NCBI GenBank assembly: GCA_963756545.1
Contig: CAVWNY010000004.1
Location: forward strand, 11,355 to 75,354
Direction: 5' to 3'
Source of the DNA: DATFDN01 sp963756545
GTDB lineage: Bacteria; Pseudomonadota; Alphaproteobacteria; Acetobacterales; Acetobacteraceae
Length of the DNA: 64,000 nucleotides
Part shown: positions 8,544-17,420 of the stretch, piece by piece
How the letters are laid out: every line of letters starts with the position of its first letter
How positions within the stretch are numbered: position 1 is the stretch's first letter
Made by a program: the position numbers and the translations under genes
The notes under the pieces: model-generated
The model's input: only the letters and a program-made list of their open reading frames with translations
The model's database searches: none
What the model was told of the DNA's origin: nothing

Positions 8544-9975
8544 GTGGAGCGAGGGTCACGACTGGCGTCCGGATCGGGCGGTCGGGGTCGATCGGCTCAT
8601 CGTCGTCCGGCCGGCCGAGGTGGTCGAGGAACACCTCGCAGTAGCGTCGCGCCGTCGTGTGCCAGACCCGCTGGCGCAGTGCCCGGTGCCGCTCCTGGCG
8701 CTCCTCCAGGCTCATGGTCAGGGCGCGATGCATCGCCTCGGCGATCTCGTCGGCATCGAACGGGTTGACGATCAGCGCGTCGGTCATCTCGTCCGCGGCG
8801 CCCGCGAAACGCGAGAGAATGAGGACGCCCGGATCGGCCGGGTTCTGCGCCGCGACATACTCCTTCGCGACCAGGTTCATTCCGTCGCGCAGCGGCGTCA
8901 CCAAGCCCATGTGTGCCAGCCGATAGAAGCCGGCGAGCGTTCGCCGCCGCACCGGGCGCGTCATGTAGCGCAGCGGCACCCAGTCGAATTCCGAGTACCG
9001 CCCGTTGGTGTCGCCGACGATGCGGTTCAACTCCTCGCCCAGTTCGCGATAGTCGTTCACGTCTTCGCGAGAGCGGGCCGCGACCTGAAGGAAGCTGACC
9101 CGGCGGCGATGTTCGGGGAAGCGGGCGAGCAGCCGGCCAAACGCTTCGAGCCGGCTCAGCAGGCCCTTGGAGTAGTCCAGCCGGTCCACGCCGATCGCGA
9201 GCCGACGCTCGCCGAGGCTGTGGCGCAGGCGTTGCGATTCCGCCCCGCGCTCCGCCTGTGCGGCCATCTGAGCGAACGCCTCGGCGTCGATGCCGATCGG
9301 GTCGACCATCGGGGCGAACGCGCAACTCCCCAACCGGAGCCGCCCGCTGGCGTCGGGCTTGGCCGCTCCCAGCATCTCGCGCACGCAGTCCACGAAGGCC
9401 GTGCGATAGGTTTCCGTGTGAAATCCCACCACATCATAGGCGCACATTGACGCGAGCAGGGCATCGGCATGCGGCAGCGCCTGCATAATGGCCGGCGGAG
9501 GAAACGGGGTGTGGAGAAAGAAGCCGATGCGGTTGCGTACGCCGAGCGCGCGCAACTCGGTCCCGAGCGGGATCAGATGATAGTCATGCACCCAGACCAG
9601 ATCGCTCGGCCGCAGCAGCGCAGCCAGCGCTGCGGCGAAGCGCCGGTTGACCGAGCGATAGCCCTGATACTCCTCGGTCCGGTAGTGCAGCAGCCCGAGC
9701 CGGAAATGCAGCAGCGGCCACAGCACGCTGTTCGAATAACCCGCATAGAACCGCTGATAATCGGATTCGCCGAGATCGATGGTCGCGTAGGTGATGCCGT
9801 CGGACGTCTGCATCGCCGGCACCGGATCCGGCCGGCTCGTGCGGCGGCCGCTCCAGCCAAACCACAGGGAGCCAGGCGTGAGCGCATCGGCTAGCGCCAC
9901 CGCCAAGCCACCCGCCCGCGGCCCCTTTTCGCTGGGCAACGGGACGCGATTGGACACCACTACGAGTCGCGCCAC
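8527..9975 (-). CDS. otsA: Trehalose-6-phosphate synthase (GT20)
   Basis: OtsA transfers glucose from UDP-glucose to glucose 6-phosphate, the first step of trehalose synthesis and a common osmotic and desiccation protectant route. The 482-residue protein has full GT20 length. Recognisable segments in order are the N-terminal LVVVSNRVPLPSEKGPRAGG loop, WVHDYHLIPL, GFFLHTPFPP, the donor-site RLDYSKGL, and DGMNLVAKEYVAAQ with GVLILSRFAGAADEM near the C-terminus. No trehalose-6-phosphate phosphatase (otsB) lies next to it in the window, so the phosphatase must be elsewhere. It is divergent from the GT4 glycosyltransferase gene, across about 130 bases that must contain both promoters. Confidence 0.95.
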   Translation of the reverse strand: MARLVVVSNRVPLPSEKGPRAGGLAVALADALTPGSLWFGWSGRRTSRPDPVPAMQTSDGITYATIDLGESDYQRFYAGYSNSVLWPLLHFRLGLLHYRTEEYQGYRSVNRRFAAALAALLRPSDLVWVHDYHLIPLGTELRALGVRNRIGFFLHTPFPPPAIMQALPHADALLASMCAYDVVGFHTETYRTAFVDCVREMLGAAKPDASGRLRLGSCAFAPMVDPIGIDAEAFAQMAAQAERGAESQRLRHSLGERRLAIGVDRLDYSKGLLSRLEAFGRLLARFPEHRRRVSFLQVAARSREDVNDYRELGEELNRIVGDTNGRYSEFDWVPLRYMTRPVRRRTLAGFYRLAHMGLVTPLRDGMNLVAKEYVAAQNPADPGVLILSRFAGAADEMTDALIVNPFDADEIAEAMHRALTMSLEERQERHRALRQRVWHTTARRYCEVFLDHLGRPDDDEPIDPDRPIRTPVVTLAPLRSGL

Positions 9976-10107
9976 CTTGGGGCCTCCCTGATCCTATTTG
10001 GTCGAATCCTGGGCAGATATCGCCTCAAAAAAACCTGACCACTGAAGTTTACCATGAATTGGGCTGGCGAAGAGCGTCGGCCGACGGACCCGGAGGACGA
10101 GCGAGAC

Positions 10108-11160
10108 ATGCGGATCGCCCAAATCGCGCCGCTGACCGAGGCGGTTCCGCCTCGCCTTTACGGTGGCACCGAGCGCGTGGTGTCGTATATCACTGAAGAG
10201 TTGGTCCGGTTGGGCCATGACGTGACCCTGTTCGCCAGCGGCGATTCGGTCAGCTCGGCCCGGCTCGAGGCCGGCTGGCCCAGCGCGCTGCGCTTCAATT
10301 CCGCGCTGCGCGACTTTCAGGCGCCGCATACGCTCATGCTGGAGAGCGTGTACGACCAGGCCGACGCCTTCGATGTGCTGCACTTCCATATGGATTACTG
10401 GCCGTTCGCGCTGTTTAGCCGTCAGCGCACACCGTTCGTCACCACCTTGCACGGGCGGCTCGATCTACCGGAGTTGGTGCCGATCTTTGACCGCTTCCGC
10501 AAGGTGCCGGTGGTCTCCATCTCCGATTCCCAGCGCCGGCCGCAGCCTCAGGCGAATTTCGTGCGCACGGTCTATCACGGGCTGCCCCCTGGACTGCTCA
10601 CGCCGCGGCCGGTGAAGCCCGCCTATCTAGCGTTCCTGGGCCGCATTGCGCCCGAGAAGTCGCCCGACCGCGCGATCCGCATCGCCCGCCGAGCCGGCAT
10701 TCCGCTCAAGATGGCGGCGAAGATCGACCGGGTGGACGAGACGTACTATCGCGAGCGTATCCGCCCCATGATCGACGGCCGGCACGTGGAGCTGATCGGC
10801 GAGATCGGCGATGCCGACAAGCCGGACTTCCTGAGCGGCGCCGTCGCGTTGTTGACGCCGATCGATTGGCCGGAGCCGTTCGGCTTGGTAATGATCGAGG
10901 CGATGGCCTGCGGGACGCCGGTGATCGCCTTCAACCGCGGCTCGGTCCCCGAGGTCGTGGACCACGGGATGACCGGCTATATCGTCCAGGACGAGCCTGG
11001 AGCGGTCGCCGCCGTCCCGCTCGCCGCCGGCTTGTCGCGCACGGCCATTCGCCGCTGTTTCGAGCAACGGTTCACCGCTCGGCGCATGGCCGAGGAGTAT
11101 GTCGAACTTTACGCGGCGCTGGCAACCGAGCGACCGCCGCTTCTGCGCGTCGCGAAGTGA
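10108..11160 (+). CDS. GT4-type glycosyltransferase
   Basis: A 350-residue retaining glycosyltransferase with two Rossmann domains (GT-B fold). The N-terminal domain opens with RIAQIAPLTEAVPPRLYGGTE. The C-terminal donor domain carries the EX7E signature in EPFGLVMIEAMACGTPVI, followed by SVPEVVDHGMTGYIV. Such enzymes add a nucleotide-sugar-derived hexose to a lipid, glycan or small molecule; the acceptor is not evident. Start 10108 has GGAGGA at 10092-10097; an ATG at 10054 would add 18 hydrophilic residues with no such site. Its position beside otsA hints at sugar-based stress protection or glycogen-like metabolism, but this is only context. Confidence 0.87.
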   Translation: MRIAQIAPLTEAVPPRLYGGTERVVSYITEELVRLGHDVTLFASGDSVSSARLEAGWPSALRFNSALRDFQAPHTLMLESVYDQADAFDVLHFHMDYWPFALFSRQRTPFVTTLHGRLDLPELVPIFDRFRKVPVVSISDSQRRPQPQANFVRTVYHGLPPGLLTPRPVKPAYLAFLGRIAPEKSPDRAIRIARRAGIPLKMAAKIDRVDETYYRERIRPMIDGRHVELIGEIGDADKPDFLSGAVALLTPIDWPEPFGLVMIEAMACGTPVIAFNRGSVPEVVDHGMTGYIVQDEPGAVAAVPLAAGLSRTAIRRCFEQRFTARRMAEEYVELYAALATERPPLLRVAK

Positions 11161-11173
11161 GGGCCGACGCGCG

Positions 11174-11200
11174 CTCTCCCCACGAAACACGTGGGGAGAG
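11174..11200. terminator. Hairpin between convergent genes
   Basis: A perfect inverted repeat with 11-base arms (11174-11184 and 11190-11200) and a five-base loop sits just after the glycosyltransferase stop and just before the end of the convergent BON-domain gene. Strength and place suggest a bidirectional transcription stop. There is no T run on either side, so factor-independent action is not certain. Confidence 0.55.
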
Positions 11201-11223
11201 ACGTGGCCGCTTGTTCGTGACGC

Positions 11224-12288
11224 TTAACGCGTCGTTGTCGTGCGGGGCTGGGATTGCCCGCTCGGGGATTGACCGGTCCGGTCGGCATCACCCGATGTGT
11301 TGCCGCTCGTGGTGCCGCCCAGCGTGCTGCCGGTCATGCTGCCCGTGTTGCCGACGCCCGTGGACCCGCTGACGCCCGAACCGCTGGTGCGACCGACATC
11401 GGACGTGGCGCCGCGTTCGGAGACGCCGGAATAGGTCCCGGAAATCGAATCGCGCTGCTGCGGGCTTTGTCGCACGCGGAGGTTGTTCTGGACGTGCTTC
11501 ACTCCCGATACCTCGTCGGTGATGTCCTCGGCGAGGCGCTTGGAGTAGCGGCTGTCCACGTTGCCGCTCAATGTCACCTCGCCGTCCCCGACCGTCACGT
11601 CGATCTCGCTCGCGTCAAGGATCGGATTGTCGGTCAAGCGGTCGCTCACATCCTCGCGGATGCGCTCGTCGGAGCGCGCGTAGCCGCGCGGTCCTCGGCC
11701 GCGGTGATAGGCGCGCTCGTCCTCCTGTCGGCGGCGCTCGGCCTGGTCGTCGCCGAACCAAGACGACACCTCGTCGGAGGCACGATCCCACCAGCCCCGC
11801 TCGTTGCGCCGGTCGTTGCCATAGCCGACCCGCTCGCCATAGCGGTCGCGACCGTAGCCGGCCCGGCCATAGCCCGTCGGCTCCCACCCGCGATCCCAGC
11901 CGGGATCGCGCCCCCAACTCTCGTCGAAGCCCCAGGCTCCGCCGGGGACACCACCGCTGATCGCGCGTCGACCGAAGTCGCCGCCGTAGCCGGGGTCGGG
12001 CCCGTACCGCCGGCCCCAATCCTCCCGACCGTAAGGGCCGCGGCCAAAATCCCGTCCGTAGCCGCGGTCGGTCACGCGCCGCCCGCTTCCGCGGCTCCAT
12101 TCGTCGCGATTTTCATAGCCGCGTCCATAGTCGCCGCGATCGCGACGCCATTCGTTTTCGGGATCGGCAGCCCGCGACGCATCTCCTCGACCGTACTCGG
12201 AGCGGCCGTAACGATCGCGCTCCCGATCGTCGCGCTCAGCGCGCGAGCGGTCCCGGTCGCGCCGCCAGTCGTCTCTCTGGTCAGCCAT
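11224..12288 (-). CDS. BON-domain protein with long disordered arginine/aspartate/tyrosine-rich N-terminus
   Basis: A 354-residue protein in three parts. Residues 1 to about 205 are low-complexity, dominated by R, D, G, Y and W with repeated RDRYG-, GRDFGRG- and RDEW-like pieces. A single BON domain follows at about 208-272, including the core DVTVGDGEVTLSGNVDSR. The C-terminal 80 residues are rich in S, T and G. BON domains usually bind phospholipids or sit in envelope proteins induced by osmotic stress; similar long disordered RDD-rich versions occur in alphaproteobacteria. No signal peptide is seen, so a cytoplasmic location is likely. A clear GAGGAG ribosome site precedes the ATG. The disordered arms could promote condensation or nucleic-acid contact; that is speculation. 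Confidence 0.8.
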   Translation of the reverse strand: MADQRDDWRRDRDRSRAERDDRERDRYGRSEYGRGDASRAADPENEWRRDRGDYGRGYENRDEWSRGSGRRVTDRGYGRDFGRGPYGREDWGRRYGPDPGYGGDFGRRAISGGVPGGAWGFDESWGRDPGWDRGWEPTGYGRAGYGRDRYGERVGYGNDRRNERGWWDRASDEVSSWFGDDQAERRRQEDERAYHRGRGPRGYARSDERIREDVSDRLTDNPILDASEIDVTVGDGEVTLSGNVDSRYSKRLAEDITDEVSGVKHVQNNLRVRQSPQQRDSISGTYSGVSERGATSDVGRTSGSGVSGSTGVGNTGSMTGSTLGGTTSGNTSGDADRTGQSPSGQSQPRTTTTR

Positions 12289-12592
12289 TCTAGTCTCCTC
12301 GGTGGAAGAAATCCCCTCGTAAACGGCAGGGCCGGGCAGGGGTTGCCGTCAGCGCGGGCCGCGGGGCGGAGCGCAACTGCCGCTTTCCCGGCGCGTTGCG
12401 GGCCACTGGAGCGGGCAACCTCTGGGGCGGCGGCACGCCGTCGGCGGACGCTCCGCCGGGAGCGGTCTCCGGGGTGGCGGCTGGCAGGAGGCGCACCAGC
12501 GCGGTATTGCCGACCAGCGAAGCAAATCGGTTGGTCAGACCGCGCCGGCGCCCCAGTGGAGCGCCCCAGTGGAGCGCACCCGGTCGAGGCGG
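12289..12592. other. Intergenic stretch upstream of the BON gene
   Basis: About 304 bases without a convincing gene. It holds the ribosome site and presumably the promoter of the BON-domain gene at its left end, a short tandem repeat near its right end, and the terminator region of the korB-like gene. No conserved coding frame or RNA structure was recognised. Confidence 0.5.
12548..12573. repeat. Two tandem copies of a 13-base unit
   Basis: The unit at 12548-12560 is repeated exactly at 12561-12573, just beyond the stop of the korB-like gene. Function is not evident; it may simply be a replication-slippage product. Confidence 0.7.
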
Positions 12593-13648
12593 CTAGCGCA
12601 GACTGGCGTTGAGCTTTTCGAGCGCGGCCGCGCCGGGGATCAGGTCGTGCTCTCCCAGCGCGTTGAACGCCGTCTCGACCGTGTTCAGATGCCGGTGCAG
12701 ATCCTCCGGCTCGGGATCGACATAGAGCAGGCCCGTGGCGATCTCGCCGGCCGCGTGGCGCTGCTGGAGCCACGTCATCGCCGCGATCCGGTCGTGGACG
12801 TCGTATTCCGTGGCGAGCTTGCGCAGCTTGAGCAGCGTGCCGTCGTGCTGGCGCACCACCTCCACCGTGCCCGGCTCGTACTCCACCGCGATCTCGTCGC
12901 GCGCCTCGATCACGTCGAGATAGTTCACCGCCTCGTTGTGCTCGCGCACGTAATCGAAGCTTTTGTGCGAGCCGGGGTGGTTGTTGAACGCGACGCAGGG
13001 GGAGATGCAGTCGATGAAGGCCGCGCCCTCGTGGAGAATCGCCGCCTTGATCAGCGGGACGAGCTGCGTCTTGTCGCCCGAAAAGCTGCGCGCGACGAAG
13101 GTGGCGCCGAGCTGCAAGGCGAGGCCCACCAGGTCGATCGCCGCGTCGTTGTTGACGACGCCGCGCTTGGATTTCGCGCCCTTGTCCGAGGTGGCGGAGA
13201 ATTGCCCCTTGGTCAGCCCATAGACGCCGTTATTCTCGACCATGTAGAGCATGTTCACGCCCCGGCGGATCGCGTGCGCGAACTGGCCGATGCCGATCGA
13301 GGCCGAATCCCCGTCGCCCGAGACGCCCAGATAGATCAGATCCCGGTTGGCGAGGTTGGCGCCGGTGAGCACCGAGGGCATCCGCCCATGCACCGAGTTG
13401 AACCCGTGCGACGCGCCGAGGAAATACGTCGGCGTCTTGGACGAGCAGCCAATTCCGGACAGCTTGGCGATGCGGTGCGGCGGCAACGACAGCTCATAGC
13501 AAGCGCGCACGATTGCGGCGCTGATCGAATCGTGCCCGCAACCCGCGCACAGCGTCGAAATCGCGCCCTCGTAGTCGCGCCGCGTGAAGCCGAGCGCATT
13601 GCCCGGCAGCTCGGGGTGATGGAGCTTCGGTTTCGGCAAGAACGTCAT
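12593..13648 (-). CDS. korB: 2-oxoacid:ferredoxin oxidoreductase, beta (thiamine-diphosphate) subunit
   Basis: A 351-residue beta subunit of a 2-oxoacid:acceptor oxidoreductase, probably acting on 2-oxoglutarate (2-oxoglutarate to succinyl-CoA plus reduced ferredoxin). The thiamine-diphosphate motif is GDGDSASIGIGQ, followed by MVENNGVYGLTKGQFS. Cysteines in LCAGCGHDS near residue 35, with others further on, would bind a 4Fe-4S cluster. It overlaps the alpha subunit gene by four bases (ATGA) and is the last gene of a three-gene operon with the flavoprotein at 15504-17291. Substrate choice among pyruvate, 2-oxoglutarate and branched 2-oxoacids rests on overall resemblance and gene order only, so the symbol is tentative. 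Confidence 0.85.
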   Translation of the reverse strand: MTFLPKPKLHHPELPGNALGFTRRDYEGAISTLCAGCGHDSISAAIVRACYELSLPPHRIAKLSGIGCSSKTPTYFLGASHGFNSVHGRMPSVLTGANLANRDLIYLGVSGDGDSASIGIGQFAHAIRRGVNMLYMVENNGVYGLTKGQFSATSDKGAKSKRGVVNNDAAIDLVGLALQLGATFVARSFSGDKTQLVPLIKAAILHEGAAFIDCISPCVAFNNHPGSHKSFDYVREHNEAVNYLDVIEARDEIAVEYEPGTVEVVRQHDGTLLKLRKLATEYDVHDRIAAMTWLQQRHAAGEIATGLLYVDPEPEDLHRHLNTVETAFNALGEHDLIPGAAALEKLNASLR

Positions 13649-15519
13649 GGCGCGGCCTTCCGGAACGGAACCACGTTGAGCGCGCCCGCCGCGTCGGCGA
13701 TGGCGCCCGCGATGAAGCGCGCGGTGATCGGCGTGCCGTCGTAGTGCAGCACGCGCACGAGCTTGGCGGGATCAATCTCCAGCTCGTTGACCAGCAGGGT
13801 GCGGAGCTGGGCATCGCGGTTCTGCTCCACCACGAACACCTGATCGTGCGCCTCGATGAACGCTCGCACGTCGTCATGGAACGGAAAGCCGCGAACCCGC
13901 AGCAGATCGAGCGCAATGCCCTGCTCGGCCAGCCGGTCATGCGCCTCGTCCATCGCCGGGCTGGTCGAGCCGTAATAGATTGCGCCGTAGCAGATCGCGC
14001 CCTTGGGCGCGTCGCCCGCCATCGGACGCGCGATCGGGCGTGGCACCAGCGTCCGTGCCGTATGAAACTTCTTCAACAACCGCTGCATGTTGTCGGCGTA
14101 CGCCGCGCCTTGCTCGGTGTATCGGGCATAGCGGTCCTTCGACGTGCCGCGCGTGAAGAACGCGCCCCGTGTCGGGTGCGTGCCCGGGTAGGTGCGGAAC
14201 GGAATGCCATCATCGTCAACGTCGAGGTAGCGCCCGAAATCCTTGCCGGCCTGAAGCTCCTCAGCGGTCATCACCTTGCCGCGGTCCATCCGGCGCGTGT
14301 CGTCCCAGGCGAACGGTTTGCTTAGCCGCTCGTTCATGCCGATGTCGAGATCGAGCAGGACGAAGACGGGCGTTTGCAGCCGGTCGGCGAGGTCGAAGGC
14401 CAGCGCGCCCATCTCGAAGCACTCGTGCGGGTCCTCGGGGAACAGCAGGACATGCTTGGTGTCGCCGTGCGAGGCATAGGCGCAGGCGAGCACGTCGCAT
14501 TGCTGGGTGCGCGTCGGCATCCCCGTCGACGGCCCGGCGCGCTGCACGTCGAACACGACGGCGGGGATCTCGGCGAAGTAGGCGAGGCCGAAGAATTCCT
14601 GCATCAAGGAGATGCCCGGCCCGGAGGTGGCGGTGAACGCGCGCGCCCCATTCCAGGCCGCGCCGATCACCATGCCGATCGAAGAAAGCTCGTCCTCAGC
14701 CTGCACGATGGCGAAGCGGTGCTGACCGGTTTCCTTGTCCACCCGGTACCGCCCGCACCAGCGGGCGAACGCCTCCGCCAGCGAGGACGAGGGCGTGATC
14801 GGATACCACGCCGCGACGGTCGCCCCACCGTACACGGCGCCGAGCGCCGCCGCGGCGTTGCCCTCGATCGAGATGCGGTCGCCTACCGCGTCGGCGCGAC
14901 GGATGCGAAGCCCGATCGGGCATTCGAGATGGCTCAGCGCGTACTCATGGCCCATGTGGAGCGCGTGGACGTTCGCGCCGATCAGCTTCTCCTTGCCCCG
15001 GAACTGATCGGCGAGCAGCCCCTCGACGGCCGAAAGCTCGATGTCGAGCAGCGCCGCCAGCGCGCCGACATAGATGATGTTCTTGAAAAGCTGCCGCTGT
15101 CGCGGGTCGGCGTATTCGCGGTTGCACATCTCCGTCAGCGGCATCCCGATGACGACGATGTCGGGGCGGAACTTGGAGGCGGGCAGGGGCTTGGTCGAAT
15201 CGTAGAACAGGTAGCCGCCCGGCTCGATCGCGCGCACGTCCTGATCCCAGGTCTGCGGATTCATCGCAACCATGAGATCGACGCCCCCGCGCGCGCCGAG
15301 ATAGCCGGCTTCCGAGACGCGGACCTCATACCAGGTGGGCAGGCCCTGGATGTTGGAGGGGAAGATGTTGCGCGGCGCGATCGGCACGCCCATCCGCAGG
15401 ATCGACTTGGCGAACAGCGCATTGGCGCTCGCCGAGCCCGACCCGTTGACGTTCGCCAGCTTGACCACGAAGTCGTTGATTCGTTGCAACCCCTGGGCGC
15501 GTGTCAGCTTTTGCAGCAT
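13645..15519 (-). CDS. korA: 2-oxoacid:ferredoxin oxidoreductase, fused gamma-alpha subunit
   Basis: A 624-residue fusion. Residues 1 to about 195 are the gamma domain, with a GSGSASANALFAKSILRMG start. The remainder is the alpha subunit, whose pyrimidine-domain signature AWYPITPSSSLAEAF lies near residue 240. The fused gamma-alpha order is typical of KorA from aerobic and facultative bacteria. The start at 15519 (MLQKLTRAQG) overlaps the upstream flavoprotein's 3' end by 16 bases; a longer frame from 15603 would run through that gene's last 100 bases and is rejected. With KorB it oxidises a 2-oxoacid to an acyl-CoA and hands electrons to ferredoxin or directly to the neighbouring flavoprotein. 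Confidence 0.87.
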   Translation of the reverse strand: MLQKLTRAQGLQRINDFVVKLANVNGSGSASANALFAKSILRMGVPIAPRNIFPSNIQGLPTWYEVRVSEAGYLGARGGVDLMVAMNPQTWDQDVRAIEPGGYLFYDSTKPLPASKFRPDIVVIGMPLTEMCNREYADPRQRQLFKNIIYVGALAALLDIELSAVEGLLADQFRGKEKLIGANVHALHMGHEYALSHLECPIGLRIRRADAVGDRISIEGNAAAALGAVYGGATVAAWYPITPSSSLAEAFARWCGRYRVDKETGQHRFAIVQAEDELSSIGMVIGAAWNGARAFTATSGPGISLMQEFFGLAYFAEIPAVVFDVQRAGPSTGMPTRTQQCDVLACAYASHGDTKHVLLFPEDPHECFEMGALAFDLADRLQTPVFVLLDLDIGMNERLSKPFAWDDTRRMDRGKVMTAEELQAGKDFGRYLDVDDDGIPFRTYPGTHPTRGAFFTRGTSKDRYARYTEQGAAYADNMQRLLKKFHTARTLVPRPIARPMAGDAPKGAICYGAIYYGSTSPAMDEAHDRLAEQGIALDLLRVRGFPFHDDVRAFIEAHDQVFVVEQNRDAQLRTLLVNELEIDPAKLVRVLHYDGTPITARFIAGAIADAAGALNVVPFRKAAP

Positions 15520-17291
15520 ACGTGTTCCGCCTGTGCCACGTCCAAAAGGAATTTCTGCATGTCCCATGCCCCGGTGGGGCACCGCTCGGCGCACAGCCCG
15601 CAATGCAGGCAGACGTCCTCGTCCTTCGCCATCACGCGCCCCGTCTTCAGCGTACCGGAGACATACAGCGCCTGCGTCAGGTTATGCGCCGGCGCGTTGA
15701 GCCGAGTGCGCAACTCGGATTCCTCGCCGTTGTCGATGAAGCTGATGCAGTCCACGGGGCAGATATCGACGCATGCGTCGCACTCGATGCAGAGTGCGTC
15801 AGAGAACACCGTCTGCACGTCGCAGTTCAGGCACCGCTCCGCCTCCTTGAAGGCGAGCCGATCGTCATAGCCAAGCTCCACCTCGGCGGTGATGTCGCGC
15901 AGCGCGACCGCCTTGTCGCGATGCGGTACCGGGTAGCGCCGGTCGAGGATGATGTCGTTGTCGTAGCTCCACTCGTGGATGCCCATCTTCTGGCTCACCA
16001 GCGTCACCATCGGCGGCGGGCGGTCCCGCACGTCCTCGTTCTGGCACAGCTTGTGGATCGAGATCGCGGCCTGGTGGCCGTGCGCCACCGCCCAGATGAT
16101 GTTCTTCGGCCCGAACGCCGCGTCGCCGCCGAAGAACACGCGCGGGTTGGTGGATTGCATAGTGGTCTCGTCCACCACGGGCATGTTCCACTGGTCGAAC
16201 TCGATGCCGATGTCGCGCTCGATCCAGGGAAACGCGTTCTCCTGGCCGATAGCGACCAGCACGTCGTCGCATGGAACGTGCTGCTCGGGCTCGCCCGCCG
16301 GCACCAGCTTGCGGCGTCCCTTGGCGTCGTACTCGGCCTTGACCTTCTCGAACACCACCCCTGTCAGCCGCCCGTCCTCGTGAGTGAAGGATTTGGGCAC
16401 GAGATAGTTAAGGATCGGGATGTCCTCGTGGATGGCGTCGGTCTTTTCCCAGGGCGAGGCCTTCATCTCCTCGAAACCGGAGCGGACGATCACCTTCACG
16501 TCCTCGCCGCCCAGGCGGCGGGCGGTGCGGCAGCAATCCATCGCCGTGTTGCCGCCGCCGAGCACGATCACCCGCTTGCCGATCCGCTCGATATGGCCGA
16601 ACGAGACCGACGAGAGCCAGTCGATGCCAATATGGATGTTGGCGGCGGCCTCGGTCCGGCCGGGCACGTCGAGGTCGCGCCCGCGCGGCGCGCCGGAGCC
16701 GACGAAGATCGCGTCGAAATCCTCCGCGAGCAGCGCCTTGAGGCTGTCCACCCGCTCGCCGAGGCGCATCTCAAGCCCCAGCCCGGCGATGTAGCCCACC
16801 TCCTCGTCGATGACGCTCTCCGGCAGACGGAAGCGCGGGATCTGGCTGCGGATCATGCCGCCGCCGCGGGCGTCCCCGTCGAACACGACGCACTGATAGC
16901 CGATCACCGCCAGGTCGCGGGCCACGGTCAGCGAGGCGGGGCCGGCGCCGATCAGGGCGATGCGTTTGCCGTTCGACGTTTCGGCCTTCGGCGGCAGGCG
17001 CCCCTGGATATCGCCCTTGTAGTCGGCCGCTACGCGCTTCAGCCGGCAGATTGCCACCGGCTCCTCCTCCACGCGGCCACGCCGACATGCGGGCTCGCAC
17101 GGACGGTCGCAGGTGCGGCCCAGAATGCCGGGGAAGACGTTGGACTTCCAATTGACCATGTAGGCGTCGGCGTATCGCTGATCGGCGATCAGCCGTATGT
17201 ATTCAGGTACCTCCGTATGCGCCGGACACGCAAACTGACAGTCAACAACCTTGTGGAAATAGTCCGGGTCGCGGATATCGGTGGGCTGCAA
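15504..17291 (-). CDS. KorC-like NAD(P)-linked flavoprotein with C-terminal ferredoxin domains
   Basis: A 595-residue protein related to the small subunit of glutamate synthase. The N-terminal cysteine-rich region (CQFACPAHTE, then TCDRPCEPACRRG) binds a 4Fe-4S cluster. FAD binds at IALIGAGPASLTVARDL and NAD(P)H at VIVLGGGNTAMDCCRTARR. The last 150 residues add two ferredoxin motifs, CIECDACVDICP and CLHCGLCAERCP. Such a protein completes the three-part 2-oxoglutarate:NADP+ oxidoreductase known from aromatic-degrading Azoarcus and Thauera, moving electrons between the 2-oxoacid enzyme and NAD(P). It is the first gene of the operon. The start is a TTG at 17291 with AGGAGA upstream. Function as the electron partner of korAB is well supported by order and overlap. 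Confidence 0.86.
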   Translation of the reverse strand: MQPTDIRDPDYFHKVVDCQFACPAHTEVPEYIRLIADQRYADAYMVNWKSNVFPGILGRTCDRPCEPACRRGRVEEEPVAICRLKRVAADYKGDIQGRLPPKAETSNGKRIALIGAGPASLTVARDLAVIGYQCVVFDGDARGGGMIRSQIPRFRLPESVIDEEVGYIAGLGLEMRLGERVDSLKALLAEDFDAIFVGSGAPRGRDLDVPGRTEAAANIHIGIDWLSSVSFGHIERIGKRVIVLGGGNTAMDCCRTARRLGGEDVKVIVRSGFEEMKASPWEKTDAIHEDIPILNYLVPKSFTHEDGRLTGVVFEKVKAEYDAKGRRKLVPAGEPEQHVPCDDVLVAIGQENAFPWIERDIGIEFDQWNMPVVDETTMQSTNPRVFFGGDAAFGPKNIIWAVAHGHQAAISIHKLCQNEDVRDRPPPMVTLVSQKMGIHEWSYDNDIILDRRYPVPHRDKAVALRDITAEVELGYDDRLAFKEAERCLNCDVQTVFSDALCIECDACVDICPVDCISFIDNGEESELRTRLNAPAHNLTQALYVSGTLKTGRVMAKDEDVCLHCGLCAERCPTGAWDMQKFLLDVAQAEHVCCKS

Positions 17292-17420
17292 GTGTGGACT
17301 CTCCTATCCCCGGCGGGGGCGTTGTTCTGCGGCGGGCCCCGCGCCACGTCAATGCACGGTAAGTAAGCAAGAACGCTGCGGCCATCAATGAGCCGATTTG
17401 ATGGCGCCCGAGGCTGCCGG

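Noticed and set aside
15520..15603. Longer korA start
   Set aside because: It would overlap the upstream flavoprotein by 100 bases and adds no conserved residues.
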